Assembly: GCA_022774755.1 (NCBI GenBank)
Contig: JALFLK010000035.1
Span: forward strand, 1-64,000
Reading direction: 5' to 3'
Length of the DNA: 64,000 bases
DNA from: a bacterium
Lineage (GTDB): Bacteria; Bacillota; Clostridia; Oscillospirales; Acutalibacteraceae
Shown in pieces: positions 41,632 through 50,341 of this stretch. The notes beneath the pieces are model-generated. The model had not been told where the DNA came from. It saw only the letters and a list, made by a program, of their open reading frames with translations, and made no database searches. Within the stretch, counting starts at the first letter, position 1; each line of letters begins with the position of its first letter. A program made the translations under genes and the position numbers.

Positions 41632-42669
41632 ATGAAGATAATTGTTACCGGAGGAGCAGGATTTATCGGCGGAAATTTTGTGTATTATGAGCTTGAAAAT
41701 CACCCGGAGGATGAAATTATTTGTCTGGACAAGCTGACCTATGCCGGAAATATGGAAACTCTGAGCAAGGCAATGGAAAACCCGAAATTCAAATTTGTCA
41801 AGGGCGATATTGCAGACAGAGAGTTTGTGTATCAGCTGTTTGAAAGCGAAAAACCAGATATTATTGTGAATTTTGCGGCCGAAAGCCATGTTGACCGTTC
41901 CATTGAAAATCCCGAGATATTTTTAAAGACCAATGTAATGGGAACTCAGGTTTTGATGGACGCTTGCAGAAAGTACGGTATATCAAGGTATCATCAGGTT
42001 TCTACCGATGAGGTTTACGGCGATTTGCCTCTTGACAGGCCTGATTTGTTCTTTACGGAGGATACCCCTATTCATACGTCAAGCCCATATTCCGCCTCAA
42101 AAGCAAGCGCAGATTTGCTTGTGCTCGCTTATTACAGAACCTATAAACTGCCTGTTTCCATTACAAGGTGCAGTAACAACTACGGTCCTTATCATTTTCC
42201 CGAAAAGCTGATACCCTTGATTATCAGCAAGGCATTAGACGACCAGCCCCTTCCCGTTTACGGAAAAGGGGAGAACGTTCGTGACTGGCTTTATGTTGAG
42301 GATCACTGCGCAGCAATAGACCTTGTTATGAGAAAAGGAAAAGTCGGCGAGGTTTACAATGTGGGCGGTCACAATGAAAAAACAAATCTTGAGGTTGTAA
42401 AAACAATTCTGAAACAGCTTGATAAACCGGAGAGTCTGATTACTTATGTTACAGACCGCCCCGGTCACGATATGAGATATGCAATCGACCCCACAAAAAT
42501 CCACAGAGAGCTTGGATGGCTTCCGAAAACAAAATTTGACGACGGCATTAAACAGACTATTGATTGGTATCTTAATAATAAGGAATGGTGGCAGAATATT
42601 TTGTCAGGCGATTATCAGAACTACTATCAAAAAATGTACGGCAACAGAATAAGTAACGCCAAACAATAA
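41632..42669 (+). CDS. rfbB: dTDP-glucose 4,6-dehydratase
   Basis: SDR enzyme giving dTDP-4-keto-6-deoxyglucose, the branch point to rhamnose (RfbC/D) and to VioA. 345 residues; IVTGGAGFIGGNFVYY, FAAESHVDRSI, QVSTDEVYGDL (catalytic Thr-Asp-Glu), SPYSASKASADLL (Tyr/Lys), RCSNNYGPYHFPEKLIPL, RDWLYVEDHC. GGAG precedes ATG 41632. Confidence 0.96.
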   Translation: MKIIVTGGAGFIGGNFVYYELENHPEDEIICLDKLTYAGNMETLSKAMENPKFKFVKGDIADREFVYQLFESEKPDIIVNFAAESHVDRSIENPEIFLKTNVMGTQVLMDACRKYGISRYHQVSTDEVYGDLPLDRPDLFFTEDTPIHTSSPYSASKASADLLVLAYYRTYKLPVSITRCSNNYGPYHFPEKLIPLIISKALDDQPLPVYGKGENVRDWLYVEDHCAAIDLVMRKGKVGEVYNVGGHNEKTNLEVVKTILKQLDKPESLITYVTDRPGHDMRYAIDPTKIHRELGWLPKTKFDDGIKQTIDWYLNNKEWWQNILSGDYQNYYQKMYGNRISNAKQ

Positions 42670-42703
42670 TATAATAATCAAATCAATTCCCGGGGGATAA
42701 GGT

Positions 42704-44596
42704 ATGTTTTTAGATAAGGCTAAGAGATTTTTCAAAAGCGACTGCTTTATTGCGCTGGCGTTTACGGCGTTTACAATGCTTGTATGCTATATTCTCAGCG
42801 GTTTTACAATGAGGTACTGCTCAAACGACGGATACACTCTGTCGTTTCTTGTGGCTGAGGGCGACGAAAGACAGTTGTTTTTGAATTACTTTTTAACTGC
42901 GTTGCTCATACCTTTGCAGAAATTGCTCCCGGGAATTAACATTTTTGTGCTCTCGGAAGTGCTTTTATGCTTCGGCGCTTTCTGGATAATAAATTATTGC
43001 TTTCTTAAAAAGTTTTCCAAAGCAGCGGCGTTTTTCTTTATGTCAACGTCGGCGTTTTTGTTCGCCGATTTAGGCTTTGTGTTTGAGCAGTTTAATCAAA
43101 TGACCGTGATTATGGCGGCGGGAGGATTGCTGGGAATTTTTGCGTCCTTTAATCTGAAAGGCAAAAGCAGAATTATTTTGAGAAGCTTCGGCATTGCCTT
43201 TACTTTGATTTCATCCTGTTACAGATTTACTGCTTTCGAGATGACGGCGGCGGTGTTTGCGGTTTTTGTTTTCTGCGTAATTGTTATTTCATATTGGAAG
43301 CAGACAAAATTAAATCCGAAGAAAAAAGGCATATTTTCGGGGACTGTCAGAAAATATGCACTAATGGTCGTTACCTTCTGCCTTGTGGGAGTTGTTTCCC
43401 TGGGCGGATATTGGACCTCCGAAAAAGTTAAGAATATGTCCGAGGACTATGGATATTATTATAAATATAATGTCGCAAGGTCATCGTCAATAGACTATGA
43501 GCGAGCACCCTACGAAGAAAATGAGGATTTTTATAACAGCTTGGGTTATAACAACAATGATATTGTTGTGCTTGATTCCTGGTTCGGCGACGAAAGTGTA
43601 TTTACTGCAGAGAAAATGCAGGCTATTGCAGATTATTCAGCCCGTCCCGAGATGAAACTCAGGTTCAGCGTTTACAGAGTGTTGTCCGATTTTAAAAACG
43701 GAATAGAAGATGTTACGGGATTAAACCCTTATTTTGTCGTTGCGGCAGGTTCAGTTCTGCTGATTGCCCTTGCAGTTGTTCTGTTTATTTTCAGAAACAA
43801 ACTTAAATATCTTTTTCCTGTTATTCTTACGGTAATATGGGCGGTGTTTTTGTGGAATTTTCCTCTTTCGATAGAAACGGCGCTTGCGTTTCCCATAGGC
43901 GCTTTTATCTGCATTACGGCATTTTTCTGTAACAGATATTATTACTTTGCAGTTTCGGTAATGAGTGCAGTCTTAATTGCTCTTGTGAATTATTTACACT
44001 TATCAAGAATTAACTTCAGGTCGACAATAGTTCTGTATCTGACAATAACAGTATGCGTCTTTTACCTTTTCGGCAGGGAGTATATCAGGTGCGGAGTCAA
44101 AGGCTCAAGCACTGCAAAAAGAGCCGCCGCAATTATACTGTCTTTGGCAGTTGTCTGTCCGTCTGCCGTAGTTGCCGAAAGGTACGCATGGGATTGGTTT
44201 ATTACCATTGATAGATCCTATAACGAAGCTCTATACAACAGAATTGACGCCGATAAGAGCAACATCTACACCGTCTGCGGTACTTTTTCTCTGGGAGTAG
44301 CCAAAAACTACGACCATCCTATGAAAAAGCCCGAAATTCCGGATAATGTTTTGCTCAACAGCAGTTGGCTTCCCGGCTCCGGCTACATTGACCGAAAGGA
44401 AAGCCAGTTCGGCGTAACGAATCCTTACAGGGATTTGATTGACAATGATAAAATGTTCCTTGTAATAAACAATAATTATTTAAGCGATTTATCCGGCTTT
44501 TACAATGACCACTATGCCGATTATGAAGGAGAAATAAGTATTGAAATACGGGAAACCGTAGGCGACGATTTAATTTGTTCCGTTAAAACAAGCTGA
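42704..44596 (+). CDS. Large polytopic membrane protein with soluble C-terminal domain, function unknown
   Basis: 630 residues. About ten or more hydrophobic segments occur in two blocks (residues ~15-245 and ~335-490), with an extracellular-like loop between them (about 250-330, Tyr/Asp/Asn-rich). A ~130-residue C-terminal soluble part (from about 'WDWFITIDRSYNEALYN') ends the protein. The layout resembles the GT-C-type or EpsG-distant membrane proteins found in glycan loci, but no catalytic motif is clear. Start GGGGGA-ATG at 42704. No terminator separates it from rfbB. A possible membrane glycosyltransferase or polymer-modifying enzyme; not assigned. Confidence 0.7.
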   Translation: MFLDKAKRFFKSDCFIALAFTAFTMLVCYILSGFTMRYCSNDGYTLSFLVAEGDERQLFLNYFLTALLIPLQKLLPGINIFVLSEVLLCFGAFWIINYCFLKKFSKAAAFFFMSTSAFLFADLGFVFEQFNQMTVIMAAGGLLGIFASFNLKGKSRIILRSFGIAFTLISSCYRFTAFEMTAAVFAVFVFCVIVISYWKQTKLNPKKKGIFSGTVRKYALMVVTFCLVGVVSLGGYWTSEKVKNMSEDYGYYYKYNVARSSSIDYERAPYEENEDFYNSLGYNNNDIVVLDSWFGDESVFTAEKMQAIADYSARPEMKLRFSVYRVLSDFKNGIEDVTGLNPYFVVAAGSVLLIALAVVLFIFRNKLKYLFPVILTVIWAVFLWNFPLSIETALAFPIGAFICITAFFCNRYYYFAVSVMSAVLIALVNYLHLSRINFRSTIVLYLTITVCVFYLFGREYIRCGVKGSSTAKRAAAIILSLAVVCPSAVVAERYAWDWFITIDRSYNEALYNRIDADKSNIYTVCGTFSLGVAKNYDHPMKKPEIPDNVLLNSSWLPGSGYIDRKESQFGVTNPYRDLIDNDKMFLVINNNYLSDLSGFYNDHYADYEGEISIEIRETVGDDLICSVKTS

Positions 44597-44713
44597 ACAT
44601 TTTTCGGCGTCGATTTTCGGCTTGTTCAGCAGGATAATAGCCTGTTTGTTTCATTTTTTGTGACTTAAATTCAATTAAAGAACCGGAAATTACTTGTATT
44701 GTGCATAAAACTG

Positions 44714-44742
44714 TTGCCATTTAGTCCGAAAAGTTGTATAAT
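44714..44742 (+). promoter_or_regulatory. Promoter ahead of the CapD-type dehydratase
   Basis: TTGCCA (44714-44719), 17 bp spacer, TATAAT (44737-44742), about 55 nt before the start codon. Confidence 0.75.
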
Positions 44743-44801
44743 ACTATCGGTGGTTTATATCTTTAATATCATTAGCAATGCAATCAGGAGATTACTGGGA
44801 A

Positions 44802-46676
44802 ATGAAGAAAATAAATTACAGGAAGCTTGTGCTTGCTCTTGCGGACATTGTAATAATTGCCCTTTGCGGATTGATAACGAATTTGCTTGCTTCGATTTTT
44901 TTCAGCAGTGAATATCAGGCATCCTTGGGACTGCTTTATTACATAAGCGTAAACGTAGTTTTTTGTATGCTTGTAATGGTTTCATTCGGTGCGTATGCAA
45001 GACAGTGGCGGTTTTTTAATCTCAGAGATTATATAATGTGTTTCTTTGCATTATTCATCGGTAATGCGCTTGCTTTCGCTATGTTCTTTTTGTTTGGTAA
45101 GCCTATCGGTATCGGCTTTTCCTTAGCATATTTTATTCTTTGCACAGCGGGAGTGCTTACCTTTAGAGCATTGTTCAGAACGGCGTTTTTAAAGACGCAG
45201 TATTCAGGCAGAATCGAAAACAGCGCAAAAACCCTGATAGTAGGCGCCGGCGCCGCAGGTCAGCTTGTGCTTGAGGAAATCAGAAGGGCGAGATACGATA
45301 TGAGCAATCCGTCTAATGATTATCTTCCTGTTTGTTTTGCTGACGATGATGCAAGCAAGCTTTACAGAAATATTAAGGGACTTCCCGTTAAGGGAACTAC
45401 CGATGATATTCCGCAGATTTGTCAGTCTGAGGGTATTGAGCAGATAATAGTCGCAATTCCTTCCACAACTCCGAAAAACCGTAAGAGGATTTTGGAAATA
45501 TGCTCAAAGACCGAGTGTAAAATAAAATTAGTTCCCTACCTTTCGGAAATTTACATTGACGGCGAAAAGCCGAAGCTTATGCAAGAGGTCAAAGATATTA
45601 ACATTGACGACCTTTTGGGCAGAGAACCCATTACCTTTGACAAGACGGAGATTAAAAATTTTGTTGAAGGAAAGGTATGTCTGGTAACAGGCGGAGGCGG
45701 TTCTATCGGTTCGGAGCTTGTCAGGCAGATTGCAAAATATAACCCCAAGCAGATAATAATTGTAGATATTTATGAAAATAACGCATATGATATTCAGCAG
45801 GAATTGATTTTAGATTACGGAGATAAGCTGAATTTAGTGACTCTTATTGCTTCTGTCAGAGATTATGACAAGATGGATAAGATATTCAATGAATACAGAC
45901 CGAATCTTGTTTTCCATGCGGCGGCTCACAAGCATGTGCCTCTTATGGAAACCGTACCGGAAGAAGCAGTAAAGAATAATATTTTCGGAACGTTTAATGT
46001 TGCTACCCTTGCGGAGTTTTATAAGGCAGACAAGTTTGTGCTTATTTCTACCGATAAAGCGGTAAATCCCACAAATGTTATGGGTGCCACAAAAAGATGC
46101 TGTGAGATGATAATTCAATATAAAGCTCAGTACAGCACCACAACCGAATTTGTAGCAACCCGTTTCGGCAATGTTTTAGGCTCAAACGGAAGCGTTATAC
46201 CATTGTTTAAACGGCAGATTGAGAACAACAAACCCCTTACGGTAACGCACCCGGATATAATCAGGTACTTTATGACAATACCCGAGGCTGTGTCGCTTGT
46301 GCTTGAGGCAGGCGCAATGGCAAAGGGCGGCGAGATTTTTGTTCTTGATATGGGCGAGCCGGTGAAGATTTTAACTTTGGCGGAGAATTTAATCCGTATG
46401 TACGGAAAAGTTCCCTACAAGGATGTTGAAATAAAGTTCACGGGACTTAGACCCGGAGAAAAGCTGTACGAAGAACTGCTTATGAACGAAGAGGGACTTA
46501 AATCCACAGCAAACAAAAAGATTTTCATCGGAAAACAGATTCATATAAATCCAACTGAGCTTTTAAGCCAGCTTGACCATCTTCAGTCTGTTGTTGAAAC
46601 AAACGACAGCGAAGCAACGGTGCATGTTCTTGAAGAAATTGTACCTACCTTTAATCATAAAACAAACAAACCGTAA
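44802..46676 (+). CDS. WbpM/CapD/EpsC-type nucleotide-sugar 4,6-dehydratase
   Basis: Membrane enzyme converting UDP-GlcNAc to a 4-keto-6-deoxy sugar nucleotide. Four N-terminal transmembrane segments (residues ~8-130), a CoA-binding-like domain (TLIVGAGAAGQLVLEEI), then the SDR domain: VCLVTGGGGSIGSELVRQI, VFHAAAHKHVPLME, LISTDKAVNPTNVMGATKR (Met in place of the SDR Tyr, as in the WbpM/PglF group), TRFGNVLGSNGSVIP. 624 residues from ATG 44802 (in-frame ATG 44778 is poorly placed). Supplies an amino-6-deoxy sugar, possibly the first sugar of the repeat unit. Confidence 0.92.
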   Translation: MKKINYRKLVLALADIVIIALCGLITNLLASIFFSSEYQASLGLLYYISVNVVFCMLVMVSFGAYARQWRFFNLRDYIMCFFALFIGNALAFAMFFLFGKPIGIGFSLAYFILCTAGVLTFRALFRTAFLKTQYSGRIENSAKTLIVGAGAAGQLVLEEIRRARYDMSNPSNDYLPVCFADDDASKLYRNIKGLPVKGTTDDIPQICQSEGIEQIIVAIPSTTPKNRKRILEICSKTECKIKLVPYLSEIYIDGEKPKLMQEVKDINIDDLLGREPITFDKTEIKNFVEGKVCLVTGGGGSIGSELVRQIAKYNPKQIIIVDIYENNAYDIQQELILDYGDKLNLVTLIASVRDYDKMDKIFNEYRPNLVFHAAAHKHVPLMETVPEEAVKNNIFGTFNVATLAEFYKADKFVLISTDKAVNPTNVMGATKRCCEMIIQYKAQYSTTTEFVATRFGNVLGSNGSVIPLFKRQIENNKPLTVTHPDIIRYFMTIPEAVSLVLEAGAMAKGGEIFVLDMGEPVKILTLAENLIRMYGKVPYKDVEIKFTGLRPGEKLYEELLMNEEGLKSTANKKIFIGKQIHINPTELLSQLDHLQSVVETNDSEATVHVLEEIVPTFNHKTNKP

Positions 46677-46693
46677 ACAGGGAGGTAAAGTGT

Positions 46694-48523
46694 ATGTGCG
46701 GAATTGTAGGCTATGTGGGCCCAAGAGATTGCAGTGATGTTCTTGTCAGTGCGTTGGAGAAACTCGAATACAGAGGATATGATTCGGCAGGAATAGCCGT
46801 TTTTGAGGATAATGAAATAAAAACCGTTAAAACAAAAGGAAAGCTTGAGAATTTAAAGGAGAAAATCAGTACCGAAGGCAAACCCGACGGACACGTGGGA
46901 ATAGGCCATACAAGATGGGCTACTCACGGCGAACCGTCAGATGTAAACTCTCATCCCCACAGCGGAGCCAGAGTTACGATAGTACATAACGGAATTATTG
47001 AAAATTACCTGGAGCTTAAAGAATTCCTTGTATCTCAGGGAAGAACTTTTTTAAGTGATACAGATACCGAGGTTGTGGCACAGCTTCTTGATTACAAGTA
47101 TAACGGTGATCCTCTGGAAACAATCGACAGCGTTCTTGCAGAGGTCAAAGGTTCTTTTGCACTTGGAATTATGTTTAAGGATTTTCCGGACAGAATATTT
47201 GCCGTAAGACGGGAAAGCCCCCTTATAGTAGGCGTGGGCGACGGCGAAAGCTTTATCGCTTCCGATGTTCCTGCAATATTACAGTACACAAGGGATTACT
47301 ACCTTTTAGAGCATGACGAAATTGCAACCCTTGCGGCAGATTCGGTAACATTTGTCGACGAACATTTACAGCCTATTGAAAAGGAGCTTAAAACTGCCGA
47401 TTGGGATATGGAGGCGGCTGAAAAGGGCGGATACGCTCACTATATGATTAAAGAAATCCATGAACAGCCCACAGCCATAAAGACCACGATAATTCCCAGA
47501 ATCAGAGACGGCTTGCCGTGTCTTGAGGAGTGCGGAATTACTTTGGATAAACTTAAGGATTTTAAGAATATTACGATAGTTGCCTGCGGAACTGCAATGC
47601 ACGCAGGAATGGTGGGAAAATATGTTATCGAAGACCTTGCAAGGGTGCCTGTGAATGTTGATATTGCTTCGGAATACCGTTACAGAAACCCCATTATCAA
47701 CAAGGGCGATTTGGTAATAATAATTTCTCAGTCGGGAGAAACCGCCGACAGCCGTGAGGCTATGCGCCTTGCAAAGAGCAGAGGGGCTCAGACGCTTGCT
47801 ATTGTTAATGCAAAGGGAAGCTCCATTGCAAGAGAGGCGGATATGCTGATTTATACCCTGGCAGGCCCCGAAATTGCGGTAGCTTCTACAAAGGCTTACA
47901 TTACACAGCTTTCCGTTATGTATTTGTTTGCCTTTGAACTGGCTCTTGCAAAAGAAACCATAAGCGTTGCCGAATGTAAAAGGCTTGTTGCGGCTCTCTT
48001 AAAAATGCCTGACGCCGTTGAGTATGTTATTGACAACTGCGAGGAAAAATGCAAGTACATTGCAACTAAGCTTATTGCGGCAGACAGCCTGCTCTACATA
48101 GGCCGTGAGCTTGACTACGCCCTTTCAATGGAGGGCTCTCTCAAGCTGAAAGAGGTGTCTTATATTCATTCCGAAAGCTACGCCGCAGGAGAATTAAAGC
48201 ACGGTACTATTTCACTTATTGACAAGGATATGCCGGTAATTGCCGTTGCAACTCAGACGGACATAATTCCGAAAACAATAAGCAATATTGTAGAGGTTAA
48301 GTCAAGAGGTGCAAAGGTTATACTGGTTTGTACGGATACCTGTGCAAGGGCTTTGGACGAAGGTGTTGCGGATTATGTGATTGAAGTGCCTCACTGTGAG
48401 GAGCTTCTGATGCCTATCAGCGCCGTTGTTCCTTTGCAGATACTTGCTTACTATACTGCTGTAAACAAGGGCAACGACCCCGACAAGCCGAGAAATCTTG
48501 CCAAATCGGTTACTGTGGAATAA
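46694..48523 (+). CDS. glmS: Glutamine:fructose-6-phosphate aminotransferase
   Basis: Makes glucosamine-6-phosphate for UDP-GlcNAc. N-terminal Cys2 glutaminase (MCGIVGYVG, GIGHTRWATHG, SDTDTEVVAQLL), tandem SIS domains (VACGTAMHAG, ISQSGETADS, AVASTKAYITQLSVM) and C-terminal LAKSVTVE. 609 residues, full length. Only 17 nt separate it from the dehydratase gene, so there is no room for a glmS ribozyme; its expression is tied to the polysaccharide locus. A terminator follows. Confidence 0.97.
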   Translation: MCGIVGYVGPRDCSDVLVSALEKLEYRGYDSAGIAVFEDNEIKTVKTKGKLENLKEKISTEGKPDGHVGIGHTRWATHGEPSDVNSHPHSGARVTIVHNGIIENYLELKEFLVSQGRTFLSDTDTEVVAQLLDYKYNGDPLETIDSVLAEVKGSFALGIMFKDFPDRIFAVRRESPLIVGVGDGESFIASDVPAILQYTRDYYLLEHDEIATLAADSVTFVDEHLQPIEKELKTADWDMEAAEKGGYAHYMIKEIHEQPTAIKTTIIPRIRDGLPCLEECGITLDKLKDFKNITIVACGTAMHAGMVGKYVIEDLARVPVNVDIASEYRYRNPIINKGDLVIIISQSGETADSREAMRLAKSRGAQTLAIVNAKGSSIAREADMLIYTLAGPEIAVASTKAYITQLSVMYLFAFELALAKETISVAECKRLVAALLKMPDAVEYVIDNCEEKCKYIATKLIAADSLLYIGRELDYALSMEGSLKLKEVSYIHSESYAAGELKHGTISLIDKDMPVIAVATQTDIIPKTISNIVEVKSRGAKVILVCTDTCARALDEGVADYVIEVPHCEELLMPISAVVPLQILAYYTAVNKGNDPDKPRNLAKSVTVE

Positions 48524-48531
48524 ATCTTAAC

Positions 48532-48577
48532 GCCGAACAAAATGTTGCTGAATGTGGCTTTTGTTCGGCTTTTTATT
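48532..48577 (+). terminator. Terminator after glmS
   Basis: GCCGAACAAAA (48532-48542) pairs perfectly with TTTTGTTCGGC (48559-48569), followed by TTTTTATT. It overlaps an apparent ATG at 48542, so that codon is not the start of the next gene. Confidence 0.9.
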
Positions 48578-48592
48578 GGGAGAGTATTTAAT

Positions 48593-49720
48593 TTGAAGTT
48601 GAAAATTTACTGCAAGCGAGCTGTTAAAATTTTATCCCTGATAGTCGCAGCAGCAGTTTTTGTGGGTTTCACTCAAAATCGTTTTGACAACAACAAAATA
48701 AGAATAGACGGATTTTACCTTGAAGACAAGAATTCTCTGGATGTTGTGCTGTTGGGCGCAAGCGAGGTTTATACGGCGTTTTCATCGGCAATGGCTTATG
48801 ATGAATACGGCTTTACAAGCTATCCCTATGCAATAGAATCAAACCCTTTGGAGCTGTATAAATCGCAAATTAAGGAGATTAAAAATCACCAGTCGCCGAA
48901 GCTTTTTGTAATAGAGATGAACACTGCCGCAAGCTCCGGCAAAGGAAAGGATTTAACAGTTGCAGATGATGTGAATTTACGGCGTTACACAGATAATATG
49001 CCTTTTTCAAAGAATAAAATTGACACGGTTAATGAATTTTCTCAAAGCGATGATATTCTCAGCTATTACATTCCTTTTATTAAATATCACGGCGAGCTGG
49101 GAAGCTTTTACAGGTGCTTTTACGAAACAAGGATGAATTTTACAGGGTATTCGCTGCTGAAGGGCATATCTACAAAGGCGGAAAAATCCCCCGGCGACAA
49201 GGCGTATTCACTTCAGGGGGATACCTCCTCGGCTCCGCTTATGGAGGAATCAGAGAAAAAGCTGAGGGATTTTCTGGACTTCTGCAAGGAGGAAAATCTT
49301 GATAATGTACTGTTTGTTAGATTTCCCCACAGGGTTACAACCGACGAAAGATACAAGAGATTTCAGCGGGGCAACAGAGTCGGCGAGATTATAAGCGAGT
49401 ATGGATACGATTACCTCAATTTCGAGAACAGTTACCAGTCCTTTAACCTTGATTTTAATAACGATTTTTACAATGACGACCATATGAATATTTACGGTCA
49501 GCAAAAATTCACAAGCTATTTCGGCGGAATTTTGCAGAATAATTACGGAATAAATCCCTCGGAAATATCCGATGAACTAAAGGCAAAATGGGATAACAGC
49601 GCCGACTATACCAAACGGCTGTATAAGTATGTGGGAAATCTTACCGAAAACGGCGATGACAGGTGGATTTATGAAACAACCTATCTGCTCCACAGCCTTG
49701 ACAAGGTGACGCCGGAATAG
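48593..49720 (+). CDS. SGNH/DltD-like membrane-anchored protein
   Basis: Start TTG 48593 (GGGAGAG eight nt upstream), just after the glmS terminator. 375 residues: one N-terminal membrane segment (AVKILSLIVAAAVFVGFT), then an extracytoplasmic domain with VVLLGASEVYTAF (candidate catalytic Ser of SGNH block I) and NDDHMNIYGQQKF (Asp-x-x-His-like block V). The layout is that of DltD/AlgX-type proteins that help O-acylate surface polymers, usually with an MBOAT partner; no MBOAT gene is in the window. Probably modifies the polysaccharide by acylation or deacylation. Moderately sure of fold, unsure of activity. Confidence 0.68.
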   Translation: MKLKIYCKRAVKILSLIVAAAVFVGFTQNRFDNNKIRIDGFYLEDKNSLDVVLLGASEVYTAFSSAMAYDEYGFTSYPYAIESNPLELYKSQIKEIKNHQSPKLFVIEMNTAASSGKGKDLTVADDVNLRRYTDNMPFSKNKIDTVNEFSQSDDILSYYIPFIKYHGELGSFYRCFYETRMNFTGYSLLKGISTKAEKSPGDKAYSLQGDTSSAPLMEESEKKLRDFLDFCKEENLDNVLFVRFPHRVTTDERYKRFQRGNRVGEIISEYGYDYLNFENSYQSFNLDFNNDFYNDDHMNIYGQQKFTSYFGGILQNNYGINPSEISDELKAKWDNSADYTKRLYKYVGNLTENGDDRWIYETTYLLHSLDKVTPE

Positions 49721-49751
49721 AATATTCCTTATAAATTTGTTACGAAAATTG

Positions 49752-49799
49752 AAAATCACCGCTTCCGTGAACAAAAAGTTCGGCAGCGGTGATTTTTTC
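49752..49799 (+). terminator. Bidirectional terminator between convergent genes
   Basis: AAAATCACCGCT (49752-49763) pairs with AGCGGTGATTTT (49785-49796), with an inner GAAC/GTTC, and T runs on both strands. Serves the SGNH gene (plus) and the sortase operon (minus). Confidence 0.88.
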
Positions 49800-49904
49800 A
49801 TAACAGTCAATATAACAGGAAATATAAAGGAAGTATAGCAAGCAATAAAAATCTGCTGTAGTTAAACATAACATTTAAAACCTGCTGTGGTTATATCAGG
49901 GCGT

Positions 49905-50327
49905 TTAAAGCTTACTGTGGTCTGAAAAATCCATAAGATATTCTTTCAAAGGGGATTTCAGCATTGCGGAAATATCGTCGGGTTCGTCGGGCAAAACCAC
50001 AATCAGCTGACTTCCTGCTCTGAATATAAAGCCGTCAAGATAGTTATTGGGATTTTCAATCTTCTTCATATCGTCCAGATGCTGATTTGCAAGCGCTTTT
50101 GAAAGAACATTTTTAATGCCGTATTGGTCGGAAAACTCCAGCCCTCCAACGATAAAGCACAGACTGCACTCCTTAAAGGCGTCACAGAGCAAGTTGCCAA
50201 GCTGAATAGAGCCCGTGGCAAAATGTGTCTTTACCAAATTTATGTTTAAGCTGGTCAGCTGTTTTTTCAGGACTCTCTCGCACATACTTGTCTTTTTTGC
50301 CAGGTAAAAAACTAATTCACAGTTCAT
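49905..50327 (-). CDS. Small MoaB/CinA-like fold protein of unknown function
   Basis: 140 residues. Pattern: MNCELVFYLAKKTS, SLNINLVKTHFATGSIQ, CSLCFIVGGLEFSDQYGIKNVLSKAL, AGSQLIVVLPDEPDDISAML. It follows the order of the MoaB/CinA molybdopterin-binding fold (GGLG-x-D... then LLPG-P), but the usual active-site residues are degenerate. It lies 14 nt after the sortase gene, whose own N-terminal domain has the same pattern, so the two may pair or compete. No transmembrane segment. Similarity judged by eye; function not assigned. Confidence 0.6.
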   Translation of the reverse strand: MNCELVFYLAKKTSMCERVLKKQLTSLNINLVKTHFATGSIQLGNLLCDAFKECSLCFIVGGLEFSDQYGIKNVLSKALANQHLDDMKKIENPNNYLDGFIFRAGSQLIVVLPDEPDDISAMLKSPLKEYLMDFSDHSKL

Positions 50328-50341
50328 AAGCTATCCCTGCC

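Noticed and set aside
44592-44624. GCTGAACA/TGTTCAGC inverted repeat as a terminator after the large membrane protein
   Set aside because: The stem has a long loop and no T run directly after it, so termination is not supported.
46677-46693. glmS ribozyme upstream of glmS
   Set aside because: Only 17 nt lie between the preceding stop and the glmS start.
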